Shown here one piece after another: positions 1 through 11,300 of a stretch of 64,000 nucleotides of DNA. The notes under the pieces are model-generated. The model was not told where the DNA came from, did not search any database, and saw only the letters and a list, made by a program, of their open reading frames with translations. Source of the DNA: Arenibacter sp. P308M17 (GTDB taxonomy: Bacteria > Bacteroidota > Bacteroidia > Flavobacteriales > Flavobacteriaceae); the NCBI RefSeq assembly GCF_003426735.1, contig NZ_QVON01000001.1:186001-250000 (forward strand), given 5' to 3'. The position numbers and the translations under genes are program-made. The stretch's first letter is position 1; the number at the start of each line of letters is the position of its first letter.

Positions 1-1690
1 TTGCCAATTGCCCAATGCCCCATATGCCATGTATCCGGGCCATTTGATTGCCTCCGGCTGCAATGGCCTTGTTAAAGGCATTAAAACCTTTGTTGTCCCT
101 ATTTGCCAGTTCAAACTGGGCTTTTTGGCGTATTCGCATATCGGGATAGGAAAGGAGTTGGATCAATTGGTCTATACGTTGATCTGTGTAATCCAGGGTC
201 ATGAGTCGCTCCGTTTCCTTTCTCTCCGCCTCTAGGTTATTCTTATTCGGGGCCACATCCAATTTCCAGACCCGGCCGTAATTTTTGGTATCCCAGCCGT
301 TTATCCAATCGGCAATATACAATGCCCCGTCTGGGGCGAAACGGATGCCCGTAGGTAGAATTCCGCTCAGTATATCTTGTTCCTTATTTAATTCAAAAGA
401 GGCGCCTTTTGGTTTTAGGTCGAAGCTCCATATGTGGGATCTACTTGGGTTGCCCACAAACTCCACCAGAAAAAATTTGTTACGCCATTCTTTTCCTAGG
501 GCAGTTCCGGGATTGTATGCCATTCCGGTGGGACCATTATGAAAGTTCATCAGGGGAGGGATAATATAGGCAGCCTGCCCTTCCCAATGTGGCACATATA
601 GTTTTTCGTCCATCCAAACATTATAGCCATTGTTTTTGGGGTCCGTATATTTGCCATATTGCCAGTTGGAGCGCCATCCTGCGTCGGAGCCTTCTACAAT
701 ATATACCAGTCGTTCGCTCTCCCCACGGTGATCCCCATCATTATCTGCCGTAATAATATTACCGTATTCATCAAAGACAAATTCGTGGGTATTCCTGACC
801 CCTGCTGCAAAAACTTCAAAATCACTTCCGTCCGGATTGGATCTGACTATAACACCTTGGTTGGGATATTTATGCTGTGTTCCGTCCGTGGTGGTAATAT
901 TCGCCCCAATATCGCCAATACCCCAATAGATTCTACCGTCTGGGCCTTCAACAGCTCCGGACATTCCATGGCCCCCAAAACCGATATGCACCCCATAACC
1001 ATGGGAAATGGAGGTTTTATGGTTCATAATGCCATCCCCGTCCTCATCGGTAATTCTCCACATATCTGGGGCGATACCCACGAACATGTCATTTTTTCTG
1101 ACCAGTAAGGCTCCGGCCACGTCGGATGTTTCTTCATGAAAATTGTTCAGAATTCTTGTAGCAACATTGGCCATGCCATTGCCGTCCTGGTCTTCCAGTT
1201 TCCAAATTTCCTCCTTTTGAACCGCAAGGTCCCTCCAATCATGGATACTGTCCCTATTGAGGTCCTTTAGCCATTCGTTTTCCGAACTTTTTTCGGTTGC
1301 AAAGGTTTCGTGCAGGAAGTTCTTTCGGTCTGCCACGGATTGCAAGGCAATGGAAGGGGTCATCCAATGCCTAAATCCCCTGATATCAAATTCTGAATTT
1401 TTTTGGCGATTGGTCCTGGTCAGGTATATGTTGCCCTGGTCATCTACGGACATGGCCACCGGATCTGGAGCCAAAGAATCCGAAGCCCATAAGGACAGCG
1501 TTAGTCCATCGGCAACTTGTGCGGGAACACTTTCCCTAATTTCCTTAAATCTGGACCGGACAGTTGTCGTATCCTCTTTAATGACCAACAGAGGTTCCTG
1601 TGGTTGCTTCGGCTTTTTATCGCAGGACATGGTTAAAATGCCAAAAAGAGTAACTATGAGGGCAATTCTGAAGGAAAGGTTGTTTCGCAT
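1..1690 (-). CDS. PVC-type membrane-bound dehydrogenase lipoprotein (partial, C-terminus outside window)
   Basis: I read this frame directly from the reverse strand. It opens at ATG 1690-1688 and stays open to the left edge, about 563 codons. The N-terminus is a short hydrophobic stretch ending in LTMSCDKK, a lipoprotein signal, so the product is probably anchored in the outer or inner membrane facing the periplasm. The body has the beta-propeller-like features of the Pirellula/Verrucomicrobium 'membrane-bound dehydrogenase' family (also DUF7133): repeated G-D-G-x-x-D-like stretches, FGGHGMSG, GWRSNWQYG and FAPDGALYIADW. After about residue 480 it turns into HEAT-like sequence (QLLSYPDMRIRQKAQFELA). 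Family members often carry a C-terminal cytochrome c domain; that part would lie outside the window. The substrate is unknown, probably a sugar or polyol. It lies downstream of the SusCD set but is separated from it by crtY. Confidence 0.8.
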   Translation of the reverse strand, partial: MRNNLSFRIALIVTLFGILTMSCDKKPKQPQEPLLVIKEDTTTVRSRFKEIRESVPAQVADGLTLSLWASDSLAPDPVAMSVDDQGNIYLTRTNRQKNSEFDIRGFRHWMTPSIALQSVADRKNFLHETFATEKSSENEWLKDLNRDSIHDWRDLAVQKEEIWKLEDQDGNGMANVATRILNNFHEETSDVAGALLVRKNDMFVGIAPDMWRITDEDGDGIMNHKTSISHGYGVHIGFGGHGMSGAVEGPDGRIYWGIGDIGANITTTDGTQHKYPNQGVIVRSNPDGSDFEVFAAGVRNTHEFVFDEYGNIITADNDGDHRGESERLVYIVEGSDAGWRSNWQYGKYTDPKNNGYNVWMDEKLYVPHWEGQAAYIIPPLMNFHNGPTGMAYNPGTALGKEWRNKFFLVEFVGNPSRSHIWSFDLKPKGASFELNKEQDILSGILPTGIRFAPDGALYIADWINGWDTKNYGRVWKLDVAPNKNNLEAERKETERLMTLDYTDQRIDQLIQLLSYPDMRIRQKAQFELANRDNKGFNAFNKAIAAGGNQMARIHGIWGIGQLA

Positions 1691-1757
1691 GTGTTTACAT
1701 TGGTCTTAAAAGGCGCAAAATATACGTGTATATATCAGCATTATAAAATATTGCTTG

Positions 1758-2903
1758 TTAAATTAGAAATAGCCTACGTAAAAAGGCTCGGATAAATTCT
1801 TTTTTGGGGCAGGCCAAAATGATACTTAGGTCTTGCCATATGGTAGATTTTTCATCCAAAAAGGCAAAGATTTTTTGTGGACTGCGATTTTTGAACAATT
1901 GTCCAAAAATGAGTCGCCCTTTACTATTATCCCTAGAAAGAATGTCCAACAAAAGGAGGTCATAAAACCAAAAGCGGTCCTTTTTATGAAAGGTATTTAG
2001 GGGTCTATTCTCTTTTAAAAAGGGTATTAGGGCCATTGTTTTTTGGTGTGTCCGCATAAAAGTAAAGCCGGAACTTGGCTTGGCCCATCCGCCCGCAACC
2101 CCAATATGCATAAGGTGCTTACTGTTGTGAATATTAAAATCGTAACAGCTCATAGGAATGTTTCCCTTTTCCCTATCCAATATTTCGTAATGGTGGCAGG
2201 CCAGATTATTTTTAATATAGTTGCTTATTGCTTCTTCATACTCTTGGGTAGAAAGTAGATTTTTGGAGAATAGGGTATACTCCACCAAGGCTTCCGTTTC
2301 AGAAAGGGGAAGTACGTACATAAATCGGGTGTTTCCGATCTGGGGGATGGAAAAATCCATAAAAGTAGCCTGTTCACTGTCAAAAATGGGACTGGCCGAT
2401 TTAATAAACCACCCAATAAAATGCTGCTGTAGTACCGGATATTTTTTTTGCTGTAACAGGGGTTTGTAGTCGAAAATACTATTGAACACTTTTTTGCCAA
2501 CAAATGTAAGGGAATCCGTGGATACTATTATTTGATTGTCCCTTTCCTCAATGCCGACAACTTTCCCTTTTAAAAAAGTGATGTTGGGGCACCCATTTAT
2601 TGCTGTACGGGAGGTATTGTAAAAATCCTTGGCCCTGATCATCTTGTATTTGTAGGGATCAATGGCCATCCGTTTGGAATAACTGCCATCCGCCACCAAA
2701 ATATGGTCCCAGGTTTTGTGTAGAATGGCATCAAATTCCCCTTTGCCCTTTTCCCAAAAGCACCAGGTACGATCATTGGGCTTGTCCAAATCCTTATCCA
2801 ATAAAAGAATTGATCTTTCCGCAAAGAAACTATCCTTTCCCATGGCATTGGCCAATAGCAGACCTGAGGCACCTGCACCAATAATAATGTAATCGTATGT
2901 CAT
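1758..2903 (-). CDS. crtY: Lycopene beta-cyclase (CrtY type)
   Basis: The 381-residue product matches bacterial CrtY-type lycopene cyclases in length and motifs. An N-terminal FAD-binding Rossmann motif GAGASG lies at residues 9-14, followed by the family signature NDRTWCFWE near residue 43, and a central VLPLSETEALVEYTLFS segment. The enzyme cyclises the ends of lycopene to give beta-carotene, a non-redox reaction that needs reduced FAD, at the cytoplasmic membrane. In flavobacteria beta-carotene leads to zeaxanthin pigments. No other carotenoid gene (crtB, crtI, crtZ) is visible within the window, so it stands apart from a pathway cluster here. The start is the first ATG, directly before the Rossmann strand. 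Confidence in the family is high. Confidence 0.9.
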   Translation of the reverse strand: MTYDYIIIGAGASGLLLANAMGKDSFFAERSILLLDKDLDKPNDRTWCFWEKGKGEFDAILHKTWDHILVADGSYSKRMAIDPYKYKMIRAKDFYNTSRTAINGCPNITFLKGKVVGIEERDNQIIVSTDSLTFVGKKVFNSIFDYKPLLQQKKYPVLQQHFIGWFIKSASPIFDSEQATFMDFSIPQIGNTRFMYVLPLSETEALVEYTLFSKNLLSTQEYEEAISNYIKNNLACHHYEILDREKGNIPMSCYDFNIHNSKHLMHIGVAGGWAKPSSGFTFMRTHQKTMALIPFLKENRPLNTFHKKDRFWFYDLLLLDILSRDNSKGRLIFGQLFKNRSPQKIFAFLDEKSTIWQDLSIILACPKKEFIRAFLRRLFLI

Positions 2904-2942
2904 TCTAGAAGCGAAAAACGTTACTCGATAATCGAGATTTAA

Positions 2943-3029
2943 ACCTGCCTACCGCAGGCAGGTGCTCCGACACTTGCCCGCCCGTGCCGTTCGGACGGGC
3001 CCGCCCGTCCCGTTCATTCGGGCGTCGGA
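2943..3029. repeat. Cluster of GC-rich extragenic palindromes
   Basis: The gap between crtY and the VCBS gene contains a perfect 8-bp palindromic hairpin (ACCTGCCT at 2943-2950, AGGCAGGT at 2956-2963). It is followed by nested C/G-rich inverted arms from about 2966 to 3029 (CCGAC...CCCG paired with CGGGCGTCGG). The composition is far more GC-rich than the flanks. Similar GCCTGCC/GGCAGGC palindromes recur at 23898-23945 and 42703-42730, so this is probably a REP-like extragenic family. Whether it acts as a terminator or mRNA stabiliser cannot be told from sequence. Confidence 0.6.
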
Positions 3030-3079
3030 ATCAAACTTGAATTTCCTTTCAATGCCTCGTGGGATTGCCCCGAGGTAGT

Positions 3080-6000
3080 TTACTTTGAGAGCTTGTAGGT
3101 TTTTAATAAGTCACCGGACATCCCCAAAAATAAGGTATTATCGATAGTAATAGCACTTTGCACATTTCCGGAAACATTTAAACCTGATTCTTTTTGTTCA
3201 ATATAATTAAATGTTCCGTTACCATTCCCCATGAACAAGGTACCATAATTAGCGTCAAATTTCCCTATTCTCAACTTAAAATTATTGCTGTTTCCCAACA
3301 AAATAAGATCTTCCTTGCCATCTGTATCAAAATCGGATACCACCAAGGTTTGTACCGGTGCATACTGGGCCTGTTCCGGGAGCTCCATAACTTTAAAAAT
3401 GCGATCTTCATTACTTAAAAACAAAGTTGTTTCCATGTGGTTTGCGGTTAATCTACCCGCCTTTGATAATACTTTGGGAGCAATTATATCGGTTATTGTG
3501 GCGTTGGCATAGCTTTCATAACTTGTAAAGGTAGAGCGAAGACCACCAAGTTGCCCCAAAAGCTCATCCCTCGTAAGATAAGGGTAACTTTTACCTTGTA
3601 TATAGTAACAAAACAAGGGATCTACAGAGCCATTTTCATCAAAATCCTTATAATAGAGTTCCGCTGGCTCCTCATCGGTTGGTTTAAATTGGGTATTTGT
3701 ACCTAAATTACCAATAATAAGATCGGGTTTTCCATCCTTGTTAAAATCACCTGTTTCTATGGTGTTCCACCATCCACTATACGGCTTGTCAAAATAGAGG
3801 TCTGTTTCTTTCTGTAGTTTGCCGGAACTAATTTTGAATACGGTTATGGGCATCCAGTGCCCTACAACTACTAATTCCTTATTGTTATCCCTATCGAGAT
3901 CGATCCAAATGGCATCCGTTATCATGCCTAAATATTCCAGTTCCGGTGCTATGGATCCTATTTGATTTTTAAAATTACCTTTCCCATCGTTTACAAGGAG
4001 GTAAGTTTTTGGTGTTTCTGGATATCTGCCGGGAATTATCCTACTTCCTACAAAGAGGTCAGGGTGGCCATCTTGGTTAACATCCAGAACAGTAACAGCT
4101 CCTTTGCTTGTCCACATTTGCGGCAAGCTTGCTTCGTTTAGGCTAAAGTTTCCGTGCCCGTCCCCAAAATACAATCGGTCCTGTAATTTGGAATCGTTTT
4201 CCAAATAATCGTGATAACCTCCGCTGGCAACATAAATATCCGGATTACCATCGCCATTGGCATCAAATATTACGGCTTCTGCGTCATGGCTCCCTTTTGA
4301 AGTTTCAAAAATGGCATTTTTCATTTTAATAAAATTTCCATCCTTTTTCTGAATAAACAGACTTGCTCCCATGCCTTTTTCACCACCTATAAAAATATCC
4401 TCCAAACCATCTTTATCAACATCCCATTTGACCATTGGAGGTCCGGAATGGGAGAATTGTTCAATCAACAAGGATTGTCGTTTGAAATCATTAAAATTGG
4501 ACAAGTTATTTTTGTAGGATATTGGGGGTACCATGTCCTTAAAAATAGATACCGGTTTTATTTCGGTTGTTTTAAATGGTTCCGCATTTTTTTCATCGAT
4601 CTCTAAAGTTTGATCTGAAACCACATCGACCAAGCTTTGTCTTTTCCCGTTGTTCCAATTTATAACTACCGAATCGATCCGGGAAACTTTTCCCAGACCA
4701 AAGTGAAGCACGGGAGAAACGTTTGATAAATAGCCTTTAGAGGGGAATTGTTCCACGGTTTGGTGTCTTTTTCCCTGGTATAAAGTTACTTTTGTACCAA
4801 TACCTTGTGTATTCAGTTTTGTTCCTTTTAGTTTGACTTGTAAAAAATGGTTTCCGTGAAGCTGGGATTCGTTTTGATGAATGAACGCTGGTTGGTTGAT
4901 GTTGTTCACAATTAAATCCAAATCTCCGTCGTTGTCCAGATCTGCATAGGCGGCACCGTTACTATTGGCGGGCAAATCTAGTCCAAAAGATTTTGTGGTG
5001 TTGGAAAAACCGGTACCACCGAGGTTTGAAAACATATAGTTGGAAACATCCGAGGCCGGCATTTTCTTGATTATTTCCAAAATATCTTCCTTTTTAAGCC
5101 GCTCTTTGGATTGCGTATAAGAATCCATATAATTGATAAAATCGAGATTGGTATAATCACGGAAGTAACCATTGGTCACAAAAAGGTCTTTCCACCCATC
5201 ATTGTCATAATCTGCCAGCAATGCCGCCCAACTCCAGTCCGTGTTGGATATTCCTGCAAATTGGCCTATTTCGCTAAATGTTCCATTGCCGTTGTTGAGC
5301 TGTAGCATATTGCGCATATATTGATAATGAAAACCACTGCGCAAATTCAAATCAAATTTTTCATATTTGTCCGGAGCCAATAAAAGTTTTTGTCTTTTAT
5401 TATTCTCGGGCAGCATGTCCAGCGTGAAAATATCCGTCCACCCGTCATTATTTATATCTGCGATGTCATTTCCCATGGAGAAATGACTGATATGGCCCAT
5501 TTTTTCTTTTAATTTATTGGTAAAGGTTCCGTCCTTATTGTTCATATAAAGATAATCGGGAACCGAATAGTCGTTTGAAATATAAACATCTTCCCACCCA
5601 TCGTTGTCCAAATCACTAATACCTATTCCTAAACCATAGGTTAGGGCAGAACCACTTATCCCTGCATATACGGTAACATCTTCAAATTTGCCCTTGGTTT
5701 GCCGAAATAGGCGTACTCCTTGTAGGGAATCGTCTTTCTTTAGTAAATTTGCCGTGCTCAACTCGTTGAGAATAGGAAGGGATTTTGGATTATGGTTTAG
5801 CAAAAGCATATCCAAATCTCCGTCATGGTCGTAGTCAAAAAAATAGGCCTGATTACTAAATGCAGTGCTTGCTAAACCGTATTCCTGTGATTTTTCCTCA
5901 AAAATAGGAATACCCTTAGCGTCATTGCCAAGATTGATAAATAATTGATTGGCCCTTTTTTCTTCCGGCATTGTTCCTGAATAGCATAAGTATAGATCTA

Positions 6001-6436
6001 GTTTATGATCTCCATTGATATCCACAGCAGTCACTCCTGTCTTCCACGGCCCCGTTCTTCCTTGAATTTTAGATATCCGGGTAACATCTTCAAATCGCAT
6101 CCCGCCTTTATTGATGTAAAACTTATTTTCTCCCATATTGGAAGTAAAATAGAGGTCGATAAATCCATCATTATTGAAATCGCCTGTTGCCACACCGCCA
6201 CCATTGTACATGTATTCGTACAACAATACATTGGCATTTAGAGTTTCTTTGAGCTGATTTTGAAAGGTAATGTTGGTCTTTTCCGGAGATAATAAAGTGA
6301 ACATAGCGGGGCTGGATTTTTCTATATCTTCATTGCTACTGGAATTTTTATTGTCCTCCGAATTTTTACAGCTATAGTTAGTAAAGACCAGGACAGTCGA
6401 AAGATAAAAAAAACAGGGTAGGAAGGTCTTTCTCAT
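3080..6436 (-). CDS. VCBS/FG-GAP repeat lipoprotein with ASPIC/UnbV domain
   Basis: The 1118-residue product starts with a lipoprotein signal (TNYSC, Cys at about residue 23). It then carries many Ca2+-loop repeats of the form D-x-N-x-D-G-x-x-D-L (for example GDFNNDGFIDLYF, DLDNDGDLDLIV, DVDKDGLEDIFI) that build FG-GAP beta-propellers. A central ASPIC/UnbV domain near residues 535-610 is recognisable from GIGTKVTLYQGKRHQ and LHFGLGKV. It is a cell-surface protein of CRTAC1-like type, probably binding a glycan or protein ligand. It follows susD by 65 bp on the same strand, so it is probably co-transcribed with the SusCD transporter as its accessory surface lipoprotein. The ligand is not deducible. 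Confidence 0.88.
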   Translation of the reverse strand: MRKTFLPCFFYLSTVLVFTNYSCKNSEDNKNSSSNEDIEKSSPAMFTLLSPEKTNITFQNQLKETLNANVLLYEYMYNGGGVATGDFNNDGFIDLYFTSNMGENKFYINKGGMRFEDVTRISKIQGRTGPWKTGVTAVDINGDHKLDLYLCYSGTMPEEKRANQLFINLGNDAKGIPIFEEKSQEYGLASTAFSNQAYFFDYDHDGDLDMLLLNHNPKSLPILNELSTANLLKKDDSLQGVRLFRQTKGKFEDVTVYAGISGSALTYGLGIGISDLDNDGWEDVYISNDYSVPDYLYMNNKDGTFTNKLKEKMGHISHFSMGNDIADINNDGWTDIFTLDMLPENNKRQKLLLAPDKYEKFDLNLRSGFHYQYMRNMLQLNNGNGTFSEIGQFAGISNTDWSWAALLADYDNDGWKDLFVTNGYFRDYTNLDFINYMDSYTQSKERLKKEDILEIIKKMPASDVSNYMFSNLGGTGFSNTTKSFGLDLPANSNGAAYADLDNDGDLDLIVNNINQPAFIHQNESQLHGNHFLQVKLKGTKLNTQGIGTKVTLYQGKRHQTVEQFPSKGYLSNVSPVLHFGLGKVSRIDSVVINWNNGKRQSLVDVVSDQTLEIDEKNAEPFKTTEIKPVSIFKDMVPPISYKNNLSNFNDFKRQSLLIEQFSHSGPPMVKWDVDKDGLEDIFIGGEKGMGASLFIQKKDGNFIKMKNAIFETSKGSHDAEAVIFDANGDGNPDIYVASGGYHDYLENDSKLQDRLYFGDGHGNFSLNEASLPQMWTSKGAVTVLDVNQDGHPDLFVGSRIIPGRYPETPKTYLLVNDGKGNFKNQIGSIAPELEYLGMITDAIWIDLDRDNNKELVVVGHWMPITVFKISSGKLQKETDLYFDKPYSGWWNTIETGDFNKDGKPDLIIGNLGTNTQFKPTDEEPAELYYKDFDENGSVDPLFCYYIQGKSYPYLTRDELLGQLGGLRSTFTSYESYANATITDIIAPKVLSKAGRLTANHMETTLFLSNEDRIFKVMELPEQAQYAPVQTLVVSDFDTDGKEDLILLGNSNNFKLRIGKFDANYGTLFMGNGNGTFNYIEQKESGLNVSGNVQSAITIDNTLFLGMSGDLLKTYKLSK

Positions 6437-6501
6437 ATACTTACAAAAATACAGATTCCATCCCTTTTAAGGGGATGGAATCAAATTTTAATCTAATTAT
6501 G

Positions 6502-8355
6502 TTAGTCGTAACCCGGATTTTGGATCAAAGCCGTATTTGCATTAATTTCTGCTATCCTTATAGGTACAAAATAGGATTTGTCCAACCAAAGTCGGTTTTC
6601 GAATCCTGGATCTACTACGGTGGGGACATAAGAATAATCATAATTGGAAGGATCGTATTTGTATAAAGAAACATTGGCCCCTGGCTTGAGTGCACCTGTA
6701 ATTTGTATTCCCACAGCAGGCGCTCCGCTTGTTGTTGGGGCAATCATCCATCGGCGTACATCATGATATCTATGTTCTTCATAGGCAAGTTCCAGGCGTC
6801 TTTCATTTCTGTAAGCCTCGACCAGATCTTCCCCAGAGGCTACAATAGCCGGAAGACCAACTCTATACCGAATTTGGTTTAGCCAGGTAAGGGCTTCTGC
6901 TTCCTCGTCTGTTTCCAGTAGGGTCTCTACATAGTTCAATACTAGCTCTGTTTGCCTAAAGAAAGGCCAGGGAATGGTCTGAAAATCCGTTTGATCCACA
7001 AATGCGGGATCTGGCTCTGTGAATTTTTTAAAGTAATAACCGCTTCGGGTACCGTTCCAATCCTCTATTGGGCTTTGACGGGTGTCCAAACCAAAGTGTG
7101 TTGTAACACTTCCGGAACCGTTCACCTCATATTGCCCGGTCTGTATTTGATTGGCCGGATCCCTATCGGCGGAAGCTGCGGGTCTTGGTTTCCAATCGGC
7201 TCCATCGTAAAGAATGGTAGCATAAAAACGGGGTTCTCTATTTTCATAAGGGCTACTGGCATGGGTAGGGTTGTCCCAGTCAAATTTGGAACCATCCATC
7301 ATGGCATAATCGTCCACTAGGTTTTGAAGCGGGGTATTACCGGCCCAGTTTTGATAGCCATTGGGTCCGTTAAAGAGGCCAATTCGCCTTCCGGGGCCTT
7401 CTTGCGCTACATACTGCCGCTCCCAAATAATATCACTTTCACCTCCGTTTCTGGCCAAGGACATATTCAAATAATTTTGCTCTCCTTCATCGAAGGGGAC
7501 GGGGGAGGTAAGCCCCAATTTATATCCGGCACTGGAATAGTCGAGCGCGGCCTTAACCGCATCCCGTGCCCTTATCCAGCGTTGCTCCTGACTACCTTCC
7601 GTATAGGCGATCAATTCAGGGTTGGTATACGTGGATAGTAGGGAAGAATTGGCCGACGCTGTGGGAAAATCGTGAAAATCACTGGCGGCGTATAGTAATA
7701 CCCTTGCCTTTAAAGCCAGTGCTGCAGTGGCGTTGGCACGGCCGGAAGCCATACTCTTACCGTTTAACAATTCAAAGGCCCGTTCACAGTCGGCAATAAT
7801 AAATTCTACACATTCACTGTATGTGTTTCGTGGAATATTGTAGTCGGAATCCAATTCCAAAGGCTCGTCTATCAAAGGCACTCCACCATAAAACCGAAGT
7901 AATTGTTGGTAGTAGTAGGCCCTCATAAAATGGGCTTCCCCTAAAAGTCTATCAACAAGTTCGGCATCGTCAAGGCCTCCGTTTCCCAAATTGGCAATGG
8001 CCAAATTGGCATCCCGGAGATGGGCGTACATATTGTTCCAATCCCAATTGGCGTGAATCCATCCGGTTTCATCTGAATTGGAACGGGATTCGTTAACCGT
8101 GTTGATACCCCTACCGGTATGTGTAAAAATAGCCTCATCGGACAAGGAAGCCAACATTTGCTCGTCCAGCCCCCCTGGTCCAAGACCAAGATATATTCCG
8201 CTAACTGCGGCCTCCGCAAGACCCGGGTCGGACCATACACTTGCTCCTGAAACTTCGCTTAATGGGGTAATATTGGTAAAGTCATCGTTGCAGGCAGTAA
8301 TAAAGCCCAACATCAAGACCGTACCCAATGCTATAAATGATTTTTTGATATTCAT
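6502..8355 (-). CDS. SusD/RagB family nutrient-binding outer-membrane lipoprotein
   Basis: The product is 617 residues. A lipoprotein signal (GFITACNDD, Cys about residue 22) is followed by the typical SusD layout: an N-terminal helical TPR scaffold with MLASLSDEAIFT, RDANLAIANL and GEAHFMRAYYYQQLLRFYGGVPL, and a C-terminal part with RNERRLELAYEEHRYHDVRRW, one of the best conserved SusD signatures. It forms the lid of the SusC barrel and delivers oligomeric nutrients to it. The gene starts 11 bp after the end of susC on the same strand, the standard SusCD pairing. No glycoside hydrolase gene adjoins in the window, so the substrate class (glycan or otherwise) remains open. Confidence 0.95.
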   Translation of the reverse strand: MNIKKSFIALGTVLMLGFITACNDDFTNITPLSEVSGASVWSDPGLAEAAVSGIYLGLGPGGLDEQMLASLSDEAIFTHTGRGINTVNESRSNSDETGWIHANWDWNNMYAHLRDANLAIANLGNGGLDDAELVDRLLGEAHFMRAYYYQQLLRFYGGVPLIDEPLELDSDYNIPRNTYSECVEFIIADCERAFELLNGKSMASGRANATAALALKARVLLYAASDFHDFPTASANSSLLSTYTNPELIAYTEGSQEQRWIRARDAVKAALDYSSAGYKLGLTSPVPFDEGEQNYLNMSLARNGGESDIIWERQYVAQEGPGRRIGLFNGPNGYQNWAGNTPLQNLVDDYAMMDGSKFDWDNPTHASSPYENREPRFYATILYDGADWKPRPAASADRDPANQIQTGQYEVNGSGSVTTHFGLDTRQSPIEDWNGTRSGYYFKKFTEPDPAFVDQTDFQTIPWPFFRQTELVLNYVETLLETDEEAEALTWLNQIRYRVGLPAIVASGEDLVEAYRNERRLELAYEEHRYHDVRRWMIAPTTSGAPAVGIQITGALKPGANVSLYKYDPSNYDYSYVPTVVDPGFENRLWLDKSYFVPIRIAEINANTALIQNPGYD

Positions 8356-8366
8356 AATATTTCTTT

Positions 8367-11300
8367 TTAGAATGATAGGGAAAATCCAACACTTAAGATT
8401 CTTGATACGGGGTAGTCCCGTCCACTGGTATTAAGCCCTTCGGGGTCGAAGATGGCATCGGTCCAGGTAAACAGGTTTGCTCCGTTAATGTAGAACCTTA
8501 AAGCACTAAGGCCAACACGGGAAGTTACCTCTTCGGGCATGTTATAGCCCAGTTCAAAATTCTTCAACCTCATGTAGTCCGTATCCTGTCTCCAGTAAGT
8601 ATTGCCATTACTGTAATATTGATCGGCCCTGTTGGTTATTCTGGGGTGTACGCTACTTGGATTATTGACAGACCATCTATTATTGTAATCTCGTTCCAAA
8701 TAATTGCCTATGGTGCCGGCTTCATTAAAGTTAAAAAATAATTCACCTCCCCAGGCTCCTTGAAATAGAACGGCCAAGTCAAAATTTTTGTAGCCTAAAG
8801 TTAGGTTTACACCTCCTTGTAAAGTAGGGTAGATATTTTTGTCTGTTCTATAACGATCTTCCGGTGTTATTCGGTCATCTCCATTATAATCGACAATTCT
8901 CATGTCGCCGGGTCTTAGATTGTTGACGATACCCGAATAATCCAAGGTTTCGGCATCTATCTCGGCTTGGGTAGCGAATATACCATCATACCCATAGACC
9001 AAGGGAGCGTTTATCATACGTCCAGTTGCCCTTTGCCATTCGGGAGCTCCTTCAGCTTCGTCATTAAAGATAATCTTGTTCTTGGCATATCCTGCGTTCA
9101 AGGTGATACCATAGCTAAATTCATCACCAATAAAATCATTGTAGCCCAGAATAAAGTCGAATCCCTTGTTCTCTACCTCCCCAAAGTTCTGTCGAGGGGG
9201 GGTAATTCCCGATAATGCGGGCAAAGAGGCCGATGGGGTGGTTAGTATATCCGTTCTTTTGTTGAGGAACCAATCAAACTCAAGGTTCATCTTGTTCTTT
9301 AGGAAGCGGGTATCAAGGCCCACATTGATGTTTGTCGCAATTTCCCAGGTAATACCAGGATTTGGCACCCTTGATTCTGCTAGGGTCGTTATTAAGGAAT
9401 TGTTCATGACATAGGTGCCAAAACCATAACTGGCCAAAAACTGATTGGCTGGAAATTCGTCATCGTTAAAGGCATCATTACCCAATTGCCCCCATGAGGC
9501 GCGTAGTTTCAGGTGATTTAAAAAAGAGTCACTGTTCATTTCATCAAACCAAGACTCTTTGGTTACGACCCAACCTGCCGAAAAGCCAGGAAAGAAACCA
9601 TAACGGGTATCCTCCGGAAAAAGATAGGAACCATCATAGCGCCACAGGAACTCCATCAGGTATTTTTCGTTAAAGTCATAAGATACCCGTCCAAAATAAT
9701 TTAAACGTGATGCTTTGTTAGAGGAACCGGTATTGAATTGCTGGTCGTTGCCCCCGGCAAATAAATCTTGAATAACGGGGGAGATAAAGAACCGTCGATA
9801 AGCCTCAATACCCTCATAGGTTTTGGTTTCCTTATTGGTCCCTGCCATTAGCAGTAAGTTATGGTTGCCAAAGGATTTTTGATATTGAAGATTGGCTCCC
9901 AGTAAGATGCTCAGGCGGTTTTGTGAAAATTGTCTGAGGTTGGGTTCCGCAGGTCCCCTTTGAACAGCTGAAAGTCCGGATTCATCTCTGTTGACTCCGT
10001 CCCAAGAATATAAAAACCAAGGGGTTCTCCATACCTTTCGATTAAGAAAACTTTTGTCTATGGCTCCTGTAGTCTGCAATGTTAATCCGTCTATCCAGGG
10101 AATTTTAATGTCCACGGTGGCATTGGATTGAAAGTAGTCCCTAGTGTCGCGGTCATATCCTGTATCGTTGGTAGTAATTACAACCGGATTCTGCCCGTTT
10201 TCAATATCCGGTCCGGGAAATCCATTGGGCCAATAGGCCGGTTCCGTAGGCCTTCCCCTTGTTAACATTCTAAAGATGGAACCTGCCGATTCTGTAGGGA
10301 AATACCGTAACTCTTCCCTTCCCAATAGGCCCAATTTTACAGTTATGGCATCGCTGATCTTGGCATCAAGATTTATACGAATGTCATATTGTTCATAGCC
10401 GGTAGCAGAGTTTTTGTAATAGGCATCCTGCTTTAGATACCCCAAGGAACTAAAATAGTTAAAATTTTCACTGCCCCCTGTAAGCTGCATAGTGTGCTTT
10501 TCCTGTGATGAACCTCTTTTGAAGGTTTCCCCGAACCAGTCAGTATCCGGGTGCCCCCAAGGGTCTTGTCCGTTTCTAAAAAGTTCTATGTCCTCAGGGG
10601 TATATATGGCATCCCTTTGTGAATTATCGGGTCTTGTGTAGCTTCCTGTGGAAGCAAAGCCGTTAGTAGCATCTTGCCATTCAGCTACGGGCAGGTTGTA
10701 TACTTCCAGTTCATTTCTTAATTCGGCATATTGTGCGGCATTTGCCATCTCGGGAATGACCGTTGGTCTGGCCCAGCCCTGCATGGAGGAGTAGGTAATT
10801 TTTGGTTTTCCCGATTTACCTCTTTTGGTGGTGACCAAAATAACTCCATTAGCAGCTCTAGCCCCATAAATAGCTGCCGAGGCGTCTTTAAGTACCGAAA
10901 TACTTTCTATATCTGCCGGATTGATCCTGGACAATCCACCATCCCTATCGGGGATTCCATCTACCACTACCAAGGCGCCAGTATTATTATAAGTATTGGT
11001 ACCTCTAATTCTAATGGAAGCATCGTCATACCCGGGTTCGGCACTCGCTTGCTGTACAAATAGACCCGCTACCCTACCTGAAAGGGAATTGGTAAGGTTT
11101 ACCGTAGGCGATTTGGTCAGTTCCTCTCCTTTTACCGAGGCTACAGCTCCCGATACGGTAGCTCTTTTCTGGGTACCATAACCAACCACTACCACTTCAT
11201 CCAAGCTGGCAATATCTTCTTGCATGGTAAGGTTTAAAGTGGTTTGGTTATTAACTGCCGATACGGTAGTTTTAAAACCAATGGAGCTAAAGCGCAAGCT